A stretch of 64,000 nucleotides of DNA from Novosphingobium sp. PhB165 (GTDB lineage Bacteria > Pseudomonadota > Alphaproteobacteria > Sphingomonadales > Sphingomonadaceae), in the NCBI RefSeq assembly GCF_004341845.1, contig NZ_SLVB01000012.1, positions 1-64,000 on the forward strand, given 5' to 3'. How positions within the stretch are numbered: the first letter of the stretch is position 1; every line of letters begins with the position of its first letter. The translations under genes and the position numbers were made by a program. This document shows, one piece after another, positions 52,419 through 61,137 of the stretch. The notes beneath the pieces were generated by a model. The model saw nothing but the letters and a program-made list of their open reading frames with translations, was not told where the DNA came from and did no database searches.

Positions 52419-53186
52419 TCAGTTTCCTTTCACGAGGTCGAGGAAGTACGGCCGCTCGCCGCCCCCATCGACGTTGATGCGGGCGCCGCTCACCCAGCTC
52501 GCCAGATCGGAGCAGAGCCAGAGAACCGCGCCGGCGATATCCTCGCCGCGCCCCATCCGGCGCAGCGGCAGCGAATTGCCGACCGCCGCCTGCGCTTCGG
52601 CATCGCCGTAAGTCGCGTCGGCGGTTTCGGTCTGCATCAGGCCGACGATCACCGCGTTCACCCGAATGCCGTCCGGGCCCCATTCCTGGGCAAGGCTCTG
52701 CGTCAGGTTGAGCAGGCCCGCCTTGGCCGCGCCGTAAGCGGCCGTCTGCGGTGACGGGCGAATGCCCGAAACACTGGCGATATTGACCACGCTGCCGCCA
52801 CCCACCGCGCGCATCGGCGCGTGCGCGGCCTGCGCCATGTACATGGCGGCGTGCAGGTTCAGCCGCACGATGGCATCGAAGAAGCGCGGGCTGGCGGTGG
52901 CGGCATCGGCCTGCGGCGATCCGCCGGCGTTGTTCACCAGAATATCGAGTCGCCCATGATCGGCGACCACGCCTTCCACCAGTGCGCGCGCCTGATCGGC
53001 CTCGCGAATGTCGGCGGCGCGGAACTCCAGCCCGGCAGGTAGTGTCTCCGGCTGGTTGCGACCGCAGACCACCACATGCGCGCCGCTGTCCGCCAGCATC
53101 CGCGCCATCGCCAGCCCAAGGCCGCGCGTACCGCCAGTGACGATCGCCACGCGCCCGGAAAGATCGATCTCTTGCCTGCCCTTCAC
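52419..53186 (-). CDS. SDR family oxidoreductase (Rv3549c-like)
   Basis: A 255-residue classic SDR and first gene of the minus-strand steroid operon. TGGTRGLGLAMARML is the cofactor loop, NNAGGSPQ follows, Ser is in NIASVSGIRP and AAYGAAKAGL holds the Tyr-Lys pair. VSGARINVDGGG ends the fold. GTG 53186 is preceded by GGAGAGAGG; an upstream ATG at 53276 would place the start inside the divergent promoter. Rv3549c in the mycobacterial HIP regulon is a comparable SDR. It probably acts on a hydroxyl of the C/D rings or a CoA intermediate. Confidence 0.85.
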   Translation of the reverse strand: MKGRQEIDLSGRVAIVTGGTRGLGLAMARMLADSGAHVVVCGRNQPETLPAGLEFRAADIREADQARALVEGVVADHGRLDILVNNAGGSPQADAATASPRFFDAIVRLNLHAAMYMAQAAHAPMRAVGGGSVVNIASVSGIRPSPQTAAYGAAKAGLLNLTQSLAQEWGPDGIRVNAVIVGLMQTETADATYGDAEAQAAVGNSLPLRRMGRGEDIAGAVLWLCSDLASWVSGARINVDGGGERPYFLDLVKGN

Positions 53187-53366
53187 GGGGCCTCTCTCCC
53201 TTCGTTGTCCGATTGCAGGATTCGTTCCTGCATCAGATTCGAATTTGGCAATATCGAAAGCGTAATGGGTTTTCAATTGACGATTTGCGTATCGAGTGCC
53301 ATTTCAAATTACGAATGTAGCGCCAAAGGGCGTAAATTGATTCGAATGAAGGGAGAGATCGCAAAG
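53187..53366. promoter_or_regulatory. Divergent promoter region of the two steroid operons
   Basis: This 180-base AT-rich region separates the minus-strand (ipd/hsaC) and plus-strand (hsaA) operons. It holds two copies of the palindrome ATTCGAAT (53236-53243 and 53340-53347) and a perfect 6-bp dyad TGCAGG-(7 nt)-CCTGCA (53214-53232). The repeats are good candidates for the binding site of a shared regulator. No regulator gene lies in the cluster. Confidence 0.55.
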
Positions 53367-54578
53367 ATGGCCAGCGCAGCCTCCGCGCCGTCCGACGCCG
53401 CCGTGCCCAGTCCCGAGGATCTGGTTGCCCGTGCACGCGCCATGGTGCCCACGTTAAAGGAACGCGCCCGCCGCTGCGTCGCAGAGCGCGACGTTCCGGC
53501 AGAAACGATTGCCGAGCTTCACGAAGCCGGGTTCTTCCGCATCCTGCAGCCGCGCCGCTGGGGCGGCTATGAAATGCATCCCAATGTCTTCTTCGATGTG
53601 CAGAAGACTCTGGCCGAGGGCTGCATGTCCACCGGCTGGATGTACGGCGTGGTGGGATGCCACCCTTATGAGATCGCGCTGTTCCACGAAGAGGCGCAGG
53701 TCGAGATCTGGGGGGAGAACACCTCCGCCCTCGCCTCTTCCAGCTATCAGCCGGTGGGCAAAGTCACGCCGGTGGACGGTGGTTTCCGCCTGTCGGGCCG
53801 CTGGGGCTTCTCCACCGGATCGGTTCACTGCCAATGGGTGATCCTGGGCGCGCTGGTGCCGCCCAGCGAGCCGGGCGGCGCGCCGGACATGCGCGCGTTC
53901 CTGCTGCCGCGCAGCGACTACACCATCGATACCGACGCCTGGCACGTCTTCGGCCTGCAGGGGACCGGCAGCCATGACGTGATCGTCGACGATGTCTTCG
54001 TGCCCGAATACCGCACGCACCGCGCGATGGATGGGTTCCTTTGCGCCAACCCCGGTCAGGAAACCAATCCCGGGCCGCTCTACACGCTGCCCTGGGCGCA
54101 GGTCTTCACCCGCTCCGTCTCCACCGCGGCCTTCGGCGGCGCGCGCGCGGCGATCAATGCGGCAATGGACATCGCGCAGAGCCGCATCTCCACCAACACC
54201 GGCAAGGCATCCAAGCACGATCCCTTCCTGCTCGCCGCGATCTCACGCGCCGAAGCGGAAGTGACCGAGATGGAACAGACCCTGCGCCTGACGTTCGAAG
54301 ACCTGATGGGCCATGCCGAACGCGGCGAGGCGATCCCGATGGAGAAGCGCACCCGCTACGCCTACAACTCCTCCTCGGTCGTGCGGCGCATGGCCGAACT
54401 GGTGGACGACATGGTCAAGCTGCTGGGTGGCCGCGCGGTCTATATGTCCAGCGAGATCATCCAGCCCTGGCTCGATCTCCACGCCGGCCGCGCCCACGTC
54501 GCCAACGATCCGAACAACCGCACGACCGATTTCGTCGGCGGGATGCTGGGTCAGGCGCCCACTTTCACGTTCCTTTGA
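53367..54578 (+). CDS. hsaA: HsaA-like flavin-dependent seco-steroid monooxygenase
   Basis: A 403-residue monooxygenase with the acyl-CoA dehydrogenase fold (group D). AGFFRILQPRRWGGYEMHPN near residue 50, GCMSTGWMYGVVGCHPYEIA near 85 and FGLQGTGSHDVIVDDVFVP near 200 match HsaA, which hydroxylates the phenolic A ring of 3-HSA to the catechol that HsaC cleaves. HAGRAHVANDPNNRTTDF near the C-terminus also fits HsaA. HsaA needs reduced flavin from the reductase HsaB, which is not in this window. ATG 53367 has GGGAGAG upstream; ATG 53346 is an alternative. First gene of the plus-strand operon. Confidence 0.87.
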   Translation: MASAASAPSDAAVPSPEDLVARARAMVPTLKERARRCVAERDVPAETIAELHEAGFFRILQPRRWGGYEMHPNVFFDVQKTLAEGCMSTGWMYGVVGCHPYEIALFHEEAQVEIWGENTSALASSSYQPVGKVTPVDGGFRLSGRWGFSTGSVHCQWVILGALVPPSEPGGAPDMRAFLLPRSDYTIDTDAWHVFGLQGTGSHDVIVDDVFVPEYRTHRAMDGFLCANPGQETNPGPLYTLPWAQVFTRSVSTAAFGGARAAINAAMDIAQSRISTNTGKASKHDPFLLAAISRAEAEVTEMEQTLRLTFEDLMGHAERGEAIPMEKRTRYAYNSSSVVRRMAELVDDMVKLLGGRAVYMSSEIIQPWLDLHAGRAHVANDPNNRTTDFVGGMLGQAPTFTFL

Positions 54579-54592
54579 GGGGAGGCGGCACG

Positions 54593-55408
54593 ATGGCGAC
54601 GTTAAAAACGGCCCGTCACCGCGTAAGCGGCGGCCACGAAATCCAGATCCAGGAGGCAGGCGAAGGCCCTGCCGTGGTGTTCATCCACGGCAGCGGGCCG
54701 GGCGCATCGGGCGGATCCAACTTCCGCGGCAATATCGACGCCTTCGTGGCGGCGGGCTTCCGCGTTATCCTGCCCGACCTGATCGGCTATGGCGCCTCAT
54801 CCAAGCCGGAGGGGATCGACTACACGCTGCAGCTGTTCACCGACACGCTGCATGAGGCGCTGGCGGCGCACGGCATCGAACGCGCGGTGCTGGTGGGCAA
54901 CTCGCTGGGCGGCGGCATCGCCCTGCAAATGACGCTGGACCATCCCGCCTTCGCCGAGAAGCTGGTGCTGATGGCCCCCGGCTGCGTTGCCGAGCGGGAA
55001 GCCTATTTCGTGATGCCCGGCATCGCCAAGATGGTCTCCAACTTCGGCGGGCCGGACTTCAATCTGGACGAGCAGCGCCGCCTGATCGGCAACCTGCTCC
55101 ACGCCGAAGCGCACCACCTCATTACCGAGGAACTGGTGGCCGAACGCTTCGAAGTGGCCCGCACCCAGCCCAAGGACGTGATCGTGCGGATGCGCACGCC
55201 CGACCTCAGCCCGCACCTTGCCAGGATTGCGCAGCCGGTTTTCGTGCTCTGGGGCCTGAACGACGAGTTCTGCCCGGAAAGCCATGCCCGCCTCTTCCTC
55301 GAACGCTGCCCGAACGTGCGCGCGATCACTTTCGCCCACACCGGCCACTGGGTGCAGGTGGAACGCGCGGCGGAGTTCAACCGTTATGTCGTGGAGTTCC
55401 TGCGATGA
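54593..55408 (+). CDS. hsaD: HsaD-like meta-cleavage product hydrolase
   Basis: A 271-residue alpha/beta-hydrolase. HGSGPGASGGSNFRGN (32-47) is the oxyanion region typical of meta-cleavage hydrolases (BphD/HsaD). Ser104 in VGNSLGGG, Asp224 in WGLNDEFCP and His252 in HTGHWVQVE form the triad. It splits the C-C bond of the ring-cleavage product to give the C/D-ring acid (HIP precursor) and 2-hydroxyhexadienoate. GGGGAGG precedes the ATG. The gene overlaps hsaE by ATGA. Confidence 0.9.
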   Translation: MATLKTARHRVSGGHEIQIQEAGEGPAVVFIHGSGPGASGGSNFRGNIDAFVAAGFRVILPDLIGYGASSKPEGIDYTLQLFTDTLHEALAAHGIERAVLVGNSLGGGIALQMTLDHPAFAEKLVLMAPGCVAEREAYFVMPGIAKMVSNFGGPDFNLDEQRRLIGNLLHAEAHHLITEELVAERFEVARTQPKDVIVRMRTPDLSPHLARIAQPVFVLWGLNDEFCPESHARLFLERCPNVRAITFAHTGHWVQVERAAEFNRYVVEFLR

Positions 55409-56208
55409 CGGCCGCGACACGCCACGGGCAGGAACTCTATGAAGCCCTGCGCGAACGCCGCACCCTCGCCCCGCTGATCGCGCGCGATCCGGCGCTGACG
55501 GTGGACGATGCCTATGCCATCAGCCTTGATTTCCTGAGGCGGAGGCTGGCCGATGGCGAAAAGGTCGTCGGCAAGAAGATCGGCGTTACCAGCAAGGCGG
55601 TGCAGGACATGCTGGGCGTGCACCAGCCGGACTTCGGCTTCCTGACCGACTGGATGCATGTCGAAGGCGATATCGATGTGGACGCCAAGGCGCTGATCGC
55701 CCCGCGCGCGGAGGCGGAGATCGCCTTCATCCTGAAGGAAGGCCTCTCCGGCCCCGGCGTCACCGCCGGACAGGTCTTGGCGGCGACCGAGAGCGTGGTC
55801 CCCTGTTTCGAGATCGTCGACAGCCGCATTACCGACTGGAAGATCGGCATCGTCGATACGGTATCCGACAATGCCTCCTGCGGCGTCTACGTGCTGGGCG
55901 AGGAGCGGCTCGATCCGCGTGCGTTCGACCTGCCGGGCCTGCACGTGGCCGTCACCAAGAACGGAGAGCCGCTTTCGGAAGGTTATGGCCATGCCGTGCA
56001 GGGCGATCCCGCGCAGGCGGTGGCCTGGCTGGCCAATACGCTGGGCGCTTACGGCGTCACGCTGGATGCGGGCGACGTGATCCTGTCCGGATCGCTCGTC
56101 CCCCTCGCGCCCGCGGTGAAGGGCGACAGCTTCGAAATGATCCTCTCCGACAGGAACCCTGCGGCGGGCGGCCAGGCCATCGGCCGCTGCCAGGCTCGAT
56201 TTGTTTGA
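55405..56208 (+). CDS. hsaE: 2-keto-4-pentenoate hydratase (HsaE-like)
   Basis: A 267-residue hydratase of the fumarylacetoacetase-like family. It adds water to the 2-hydroxydienoate released by HsaD, giving a 4-hydroxy-2-oxoacid. Recognisable blocks are GKKIGVTSKAVQDMLGVHQPD near residue 55, EAEIAFILKE (metal-binding Glu residues) near 105 and FEIVDSRITDW near 140. Length is standard. It is translationally coupled to hsaD and 33 bp before hsaG, the usual meta-pathway order. Confidence 0.9.
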   Translation: MTAATRHGQELYEALRERRTLAPLIARDPALTVDDAYAISLDFLRRRLADGEKVVGKKIGVTSKAVQDMLGVHQPDFGFLTDWMHVEGDIDVDAKALIAPRAEAEIAFILKEGLSGPGVTAGQVLAATESVVPCFEIVDSRITDWKIGIVDTVSDNASCGVYVLGEERLDPRAFDLPGLHVAVTKNGEPLSEGYGHAVQGDPAQAVAWLANTLGAYGVTLDAGDVILSGSLVPLAPAVKGDSFEMILSDRNPAAGGQAIGRCQARFV

Positions 56209-56241
56209 GAATTACCCGCTTTGTGTAAGGATACCGGAACC

Positions 56242-57183
56242 ATGGCACGCGTGAAGGCCGCCATCATCGGCTCGGGCAATATCGGCACCGACCTGATGAT
56301 GAAGATGATCAAGTACCCCCAGAATATGGAACTCGCCGCCGTGGTCGGCATCGATGCCGCATCGGAAGGCCTTGCCATGGCCCGCCAGCACGGCATCGCC
56401 ACCACGCATGAGGGGTTAGAGGGGCTGAAGAAGCTGCCCTGCTATCCCGAAATCGGCATCGCCTTCGACGCCACCAGCGCTTACGCCCACAAAGTGCATG
56501 ACGAGGCGCTGCGCGCCGACGGCATCCAGGTGGTGGACCTGACGCCCGCCGCCATCGGGCCGTTCATCGTGCCCCCGGTCAACATGCGGGCCAATCTGGA
56601 CGCGCCGAACGTCAACATGGTGACCTGCGGCGGACAGGCGACGATCCCGATGGTCGCCGCCGTCAGCCGCGTGGGCAAAGTGCACTATGCGGAAATCGTC
56701 GCATCGGTCTCCTCCCGCTCCGCCGGGCCGGGCACGCGCGCCAATATCGATGAGTTCACCCGCACCACCTCCCGCGCGATCGAAGCCGTGGGCGGCGCCA
56801 CCAAGGGCAAGGCGATCATCATCCTGAACCCCGCCGAACCGCCGATGATCATGCGCGACACCGTCTTCACCCTGTCCGAAGGCGGGGATGAGGACGCCAT
56901 CCGCCAGTCGGTGCAGGACATGGTGGCCGAAGTGCAGAAATACGTGCCCGGCTACCGGCTGAAGCAGGAAGTGCAGTTCGAACGCTTTGGTGACAACAAC
57001 CCGCTGAAGATCCCCGGCATGGGCGTGTTCACCGGGATCAAGACGATGATCCTGCTCGAAGTGGAAGGCGCGGGCGATTACCTGCCCAGCTATTCCGGCA
57101 ATCTCGACATCATGACCGCCGCCGCCAAGGCCACCGGCGAACTTCTCGCCGAGCGCCGCATGGCCGCCGCGACCCCGGCCTGA
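56242..57183 (+). CDS. hsaG: Acetaldehyde/propanal dehydrogenase, acylating (HsaG-like)
   Basis: A 313-residue CoA-acylating aldehyde dehydrogenase of the DmpF/BphJ/HsaG family. The NAD motif IIGSGNIGTDL is at 8-18. The catalytic Cys129 is in NMVTCGGQATIP. PGTRANIDEFTRTTSRAIE and GDNNPLKIPGMGVFTG are family blocks. It turns the aldehyde handed over by the aldolase HsaF into acetyl- or propanoyl-CoA; in steroid pathways the C6 fragment gives propanoyl-CoA. It should form a channelling complex with HsaF, the next gene (19-bp gap). Confidence 0.93.
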   Translation: MARVKAAIIGSGNIGTDLMMKMIKYPQNMELAAVVGIDAASEGLAMARQHGIATTHEGLEGLKKLPCYPEIGIAFDATSAYAHKVHDEALRADGIQVVDLTPAAIGPFIVPPVNMRANLDAPNVNMVTCGGQATIPMVAAVSRVGKVHYAEIVASVSSRSAGPGTRANIDEFTRTTSRAIEAVGGATKGKAIIILNPAEPPMIMRDTVFTLSEGGDEDAIRQSVQDMVAEVQKYVPGYRLKQEVQFERFGDNNPLKIPGMGVFTGIKTMILLEVEGAGDYLPSYSGNLDIMTAAAKATGELLAERRMAAATPA

Positions 57184-57202
57184 TCCGCAGGAGTTTACGA
57201 CA

Positions 57203-58240
57203 ATGGGCAAGTTCAACGTCGATGCGGGCGAAAAGCTCTACATCCAGGACGTGACGTTGCGTGACGGGATGCACGCCATCCGCCACATGTACGGCATCGA
57301 CCACGTGCGCGCGATCGCCTCCGCGCTCGACAAGGCGGGCGTGGACGCGATCGAGGTGGCGCATGGCGACGGCCTCAGCGGCACCAGCTTCAATTATGGC
57401 TTCGGGGCGCATACGGACTGGGAATGGCTGGAAGCCGTGGCCGACGTGCTGGAAAACAGCGTGCTCACCACGCTGATCCTGCCCGGCCTTGGCACCGTGG
57501 AGGAACTGCGCCGCGCCTATGACATCGGCGTGCGTTCGGTCCGCGTCGCCACGCACTGCACCGAGGCGGACGTTTCGAAGCAGCACATCGGCATCGCCCG
57601 CGATCTGGGCATGGACGTGTCCGGCTTCCTGATGATGAGCCACATGATCGAGCCCGAGGCGCTGGCCGCGCAGGCCCTGCTGATGGAAAGCTACGGCGCG
57701 CACTGCGTCTATGTTACCGACAGCGGCGGCGCGCTCGACATGGACGGCGTGGCCGCGCGCCTTGCCGCCTATGACCGGGTGCTGAAGCCGGAGACCCAGC
57801 GCGGGATGCACGCGCACCACAACCTCTCGCTGGGCGTCGCCAACTCGATCGTCGCCGCGCAGGAAGGCGCGGTGCGCATCGACGCCTCGCTGGCGGGCAT
57901 GGGCGCGGGCGCGGGCAATGCGCCGCTGGAAGTCTTCGTTGCCGCTGCCGACCGCAAGGGCTGGAACCACGGCTGCGACGTCATGGCGCTGATGGATGCG
58001 GCCGAAGATCTCGTACGGCCGCTGCAGGACCGCCCGGTCCGCGTCGACCGAGAGACGCTCGCGCTCGGCTATGCCGGGGTCTACTCCTCCTTCCTGCGCC
58101 ATGCAGAGAAGGCGGCGGAGACTTACGGCCTCGATACCCGCACGATCCTGGTCGAACTGGGCCGCCGCAAGATGGTGGGCGGCCAGGAAGACATGATCGT
58201 CGATGTCGCCCTGGACATGCTGAAAGCCCAGACGGCCTGA
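57203..58240 (+). CDS. hsaF: 4-hydroxy-2-oxovalerate aldolase (HsaF-like)
   Basis: A 345-residue class II pyruvate aldolase of the DmpG/BphI/HsaF family. QDVTLRDGMHAIRHMYG near residue 15 has the catalytic Arg and metal-binding Asp. GMHAHHNLSLGVANSI near 200 carries the two metal-ligand His residues. YGLDTRTILVELGRRKMVGG is the typical C-terminal part that contacts the dehydrogenase partner. It splits the 4-hydroxy-2-oxoacid to pyruvate and an aldehyde. The order hsaD-E-G-F is that of known meta-cleavage operons. Confidence 0.93.
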   Translation: MGKFNVDAGEKLYIQDVTLRDGMHAIRHMYGIDHVRAIASALDKAGVDAIEVAHGDGLSGTSFNYGFGAHTDWEWLEAVADVLENSVLTTLILPGLGTVEELRRAYDIGVRSVRVATHCTEADVSKQHIGIARDLGMDVSGFLMMSHMIEPEALAAQALLMESYGAHCVYVTDSGGALDMDGVAARLAAYDRVLKPETQRGMHAHHNLSLGVANSIVAAQEGAVRIDASLAGMGAGAGNAPLEVFVAAADRKGWNHGCDVMALMDAAEDLVRPLQDRPVRVDRETLALGYAGVYSSFLRHAEKAAETYGLDTRTILVELGRRKMVGGQEDMIVDVALDMLKAQTA

Positions 58241-58309
58241 GTCCAACAGGTGCAGCCTCCGCGCAAAGACGGGGGCGCACTGCCAAGAGAGGATGCCCGG
58301 GGGAGAACC

Positions 58310-59809
58310 ATGGCGGAAATTTCGTTGCACAAGCCCTTCCCGGCCGCGGACGTGCCGCGCTGGGATCATGAGACGGACGTTGCCGTCGGCGGCTTCGGCG
58401 CGGCCGGAGCTTGCGCCGCGATCGAGGCCCGCAGTGCCGGGGCCGAAGTGCTGCTGTTCGAACGCAATTCGGGCAGCGGCGGCGCTTCGGCACTGTCCGG
58501 CGGGGAGATCTACATCGGCGGCAGCGGCGGCACCGATGCCCAGCGCAGCGCCGGGTTCGAGGACGCGACCGAGGATTTCGCCCGCTATCTGAAGATGGCC
58601 GGCGGCCCCTGTGCAGACGAGGCGAAGTGCGACCTCTATGCCCGCGAGTCCCTGGCCCACTACGAATGGCTGAAGGCGCAGGGCGTGCCCTATCGCGGCA
58701 ACTTCCTGCCCGGAAAACACATCGAGCCAACTGACGATTCCACCCTGATCTGGTCCGGCAGCGAAGCGGCAGCGCCGTTTCGCGATCACGCCAAACCGGC
58801 CCCGCGCGGCCATGTAATCCAGCACATGGGCTGGGGCGGCGGACGGCCGTTGGTGGACATTCTGGAAGCCCGCGCGCGCGATGCCGGTGTGCACGTGATG
58901 ACCGACGCCCGTGTCGTCGCGTTGATCGAAGAAGACGGACACATCGTCGGCCTGATCGCCCGGATCGACAATGCCAACCGCTTCGTCCGCGCGCGTCAGG
59001 GCGTGGTGCTGGCAACCGGAGGCTTCGCGATGAACCCCGACATGCTGCGCCGCTATGCCCCGCTGACCAGCAAGATCCACGATCCCATCGGCGAGAAGGA
59101 CGACGGCACCGGCATCCTGCTCGGCATGGGCGCGGGTGGGGACGCGATCCACATGGACCAGTTCTTCACCACCTGCCCCTGGACGATGCCGGAGAGCCAC
59201 GCCTACGGCGTCTTCGTCAACGAGCAGGGCCAGCGCTTCATCAACGAGGATTGCTACCACGGCCGGGTCAGCCGCACGATGCTGGACCAGCCGGGCAGCA
59301 AGCTCTTCCTGCTGCTGGACATGGCGCATTTCGTGCAGCCGCTGGAAATCGCGCGCATCGCCATCGCCGCGACGGGCGAGACCTGGGAGGAGGTCGAAGC
59401 CGAACTGGAGATGCCCACGGGCACGCTGGCGGCCACGATGGCCTTCTACAACCGCCATGCCCACGAAGGCCGCGATCCGTTGTTCGACAAGCAGGCGCCG
59501 ATCCTGACGCCGCTCGATCAGGGGCCGTTCGTGGCGCTCGAACTGAATTTCGACAGTTCCTATTTCTCCTTCTTCACGCTCGGCGGGCTGCACACCGATC
59601 TGGACGGGCGCGTGCTGGGCCTCGATGAGCGGCCGGTTCCGGGACTCTACGCGGCCGGGCGCTGCACGTCGGGTCTGCCGGCATGGGGGCATGGCTATAG
59701 CTCGGGCCTCAGCTTGGCCGACTGCACCTTCTTCGGACGACAGGCAGGCCGCGCAGTGGCCGCTGAAACAATCGCGGCGAAAGCCGTAACGGGGGGAGAA
59801 CTGGCATGA
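58310..59809 (+). CDS. FAD-dependent 3-ketosteroid dehydrogenase-like protein (Delta4-(5alpha)-KSTD type)
   Basis: A 499-residue flavoprotein of the fumarate reductase/KSTD family. The FAD-binding GGFGAAGACAAIEARSAGAE is at about 27-46, LLFERNSGSGGASALSGG follows, and VVLATGGFAMN and VPGLYAAGRCTSG complete the FAD site. GHGYSSGLSLADCTFFGRQ near the C-terminus has a Tyr-x-Ser in the place where I recall Tyr466 and Ser468 of Delta4-(5alpha)-KSTD. Length is also close to that enzyme (about 490) and shorter than Delta1-KstD (about 510+). It probably introduces a double bond into ring A of a saturated 3-ketosteroid; Delta1 or Delta6 activity is possible. It overlaps the next SDR by 4 bases. Confidence 0.72.
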   Translation: MAEISLHKPFPAADVPRWDHETDVAVGGFGAAGACAAIEARSAGAEVLLFERNSGSGGASALSGGEIYIGGSGGTDAQRSAGFEDATEDFARYLKMAGGPCADEAKCDLYARESLAHYEWLKAQGVPYRGNFLPGKHIEPTDDSTLIWSGSEAAAPFRDHAKPAPRGHVIQHMGWGGGRPLVDILEARARDAGVHVMTDARVVALIEEDGHIVGLIARIDNANRFVRARQGVVLATGGFAMNPDMLRRYAPLTSKIHDPIGEKDDGTGILLGMGAGGDAIHMDQFFTTCPWTMPESHAYGVFVNEQGQRFINEDCYHGRVSRTMLDQPGSKLFLLLDMAHFVQPLEIARIAIAATGETWEEVEAELEMPTGTLAATMAFYNRHAHEGRDPLFDKQAPILTPLDQGPFVALELNFDSSYFSFFTLGGLHTDLDGRVLGLDERPVPGLYAAGRCTSGLPAWGHGYSSGLSLADCTFFGRQAGRAVAAETIAAKAVTGGELA

Positions 59810-60576
59810 TTCTCAAGGACAAAGTCGTCATCGTCACCGGCGCCGGCCCCGGCATGGGGCAGGCGCTCTGCCGCGCCGCCGCGCGCGACGGTGCGCGCGT
59901 GATCGTCTCGGCCCGCTCTCGCGATGCCATCGAAGCGCTGGCCGCCGACATCCGCGCCCAGGGCGGAGAAGCCATCGCCGTACCCTGCGACGTCGCTGAC
60001 ATGGCGCAATGCCGCGCTCTGGCGGAGGCGGCGCTGGCGAAGTGGGGGCGTATCGACGGTCTGGCTAACTCGGCCTACTACCACCCCGACTGGCAGCCGC
60101 TGGAAAGCCACGACCTGGACCAGTTGCGCACTGCGCTGGACGTGATCGCGATCGGGGGCCTGCGCATGGCGCAGGCCGTGATCCCGACGATGAAGGCGCA
60201 AGGGACGGGCTCGATTGTCAACGTCTCCACCCTCGCCACGCGCAAACCCATGCCCGGTGAAGGCGGCTATGCCATGGGCAAGGCGGCGCTGAACCAGATG
60301 ACGCGTCAGTTGGCCGTCGAACTTTCGGGAACGGGCATCCGCGTCAATACCGCGCTGATGGGCTGGATGATGGGCGCTCCGCTGGAGACCTGGCTGGAAA
60401 CGCTGGGCGACGGCGCCGAGGCCTTCCGCAAGAAACGCGTGGCGCAGATCCCGGTGGGCCGCATCCCGCCCGACGCCGATTGCGCCAAGGCCGTGCTGTT
60501 CCTGCTGTCCGACTATGCCAGCGAGATCACCGGCGCCGCGCTGGACGTCAACGGCGGCGACTGGGTCGCACCCTGA
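59806..60576 (+). CDS. SDR family oxidoreductase
   Basis: A 256-residue SDR. TGAGPGMGQALCRAAARDGA is the cofactor loop. The NNAG motif is replaced by ANSAYYH, Ser is in NVSTLATRKP and GYAMGKAALNQ holds the Tyr-Lys pair. The end is TGAALDVNGGDW. It follows the ketosteroid dehydrogenase-like gene with a 4-base overlap, so it may act on a steroid hydroxyl (3- or 17-hydroxysteroid dehydrogenase-like). The specificity is not visible. Confidence 0.87.
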   Translation: MILKDKVVIVTGAGPGMGQALCRAAARDGARVIVSARSRDAIEALAADIRAQGGEAIAVPCDVADMAQCRALAEAALAKWGRIDGLANSAYYHPDWQPLESHDLDQLRTALDVIAIGGLRMAQAVIPTMKAQGTGSIVNVSTLATRKPMPGEGGYAMGKAALNQMTRQLAVELSGTGIRVNTALMGWMMGAPLETWLETLGDGAEAFRKKRVAQIPVGRIPPDADCAKAVLFLLSDYASEITGAALDVNGGDWVAP

Positions 60577-60587
60577 GGGAGATGCAT

Positions 60588-61133
60588 ATGTTGCCCGAAT
60601 GGATCGACCTCGACTGGATGAAGGCCGCGCGTTCGCTGGCCGAAGACCCGCTGGAAGGGCTGGATCCGGAAGCGGTGACCGTCAGCGAGACGGTGGAGAT
60701 CGCCGCCCCTGCCCGCGTGGTCTGGCAGGTGCTGACCGATCTGGACGCCTATGCCGACTGGAACCCCTTCTGCGTGCGCGCCCGCTCCACGCTGAAAATG
60801 GGCGCTCCGGTGGAAATGGCGCTGGTGAACTATGCCGTGCCCGGCACGCTGGTGCCCAACTGCGAATTCGTCTGCGGTTTCGAGCCGGAGCGGCTGCTCT
60901 CATGGTCGCTGCCGTGGTCGCGCGAATGGCCTTACCCGGCCCGGCGCGATCAGGTGATCGCGGCGACCGGGCCGGAATCCTGCCGCTATGCCTCCACCGA
61001 CGCCTTTCTCGGCATGAACGGCATTCACGTCCACCGCTTCGCCGGCCCCTGGGTCAAGCGCGCCTTCGATGACAGCGGCCGCGCCCTGAAGGCCCGTGCC
61101 GAGGCGCTTTGGGCCGCATCCAAAGGAAACTGA
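60588..61133 (+). CDS. SRPBCC (START-like) domain protein
   Basis: A 181-residue protein with the SRPBCC/polyketide-cyclase-like fold. AAPARVVWQVLTDLDAYADWNPF near residue 40 is the standard N-terminal helix-strand region (20-residue core WQVLTDLDAYADWNPF). NCEFVCGFEPERLLSWSLPW follows in the middle. The fold makes a deep hydrophobic pocket and often binds lipids or steroids. A role as a carrier or cyclase/isomerase for a hydrophobic intermediate is possible. ATG 60588 is favoured over ATG 60582 because GAGGGAG would otherwise overlap the start. Confidence 0.78.
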   Translation: MLPEWIDLDWMKAARSLAEDPLEGLDPEAVTVSETVEIAAPARVVWQVLTDLDAYADWNPFCVRARSTLKMGAPVEMALVNYAVPGTLVPNCEFVCGFEPERLLSWSLPWSREWPYPARRDQVIAATGPESCRYASTDAFLGMNGIHVHRFAGPWVKRAFDDSGRALKARAEALWAASKGN

Positions 61134-61137
61134 CATC

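Noticed and set aside
53187..53366. KstR2-type operator
   Set aside because: I could not find a convincing match to a KstR/KstR2 box, and no TetR gene is present, so I list only the palindromes themselves.
57110..59692. Very long minus-strand open frame (860 codons) opposite hsaF and the ketosteroid dehydrogenase
   Set aside because: It is the GC-rich antisense shadow of two well-supported plus-strand genes; its translation is Arg/His/Ala-rich without domain motifs.
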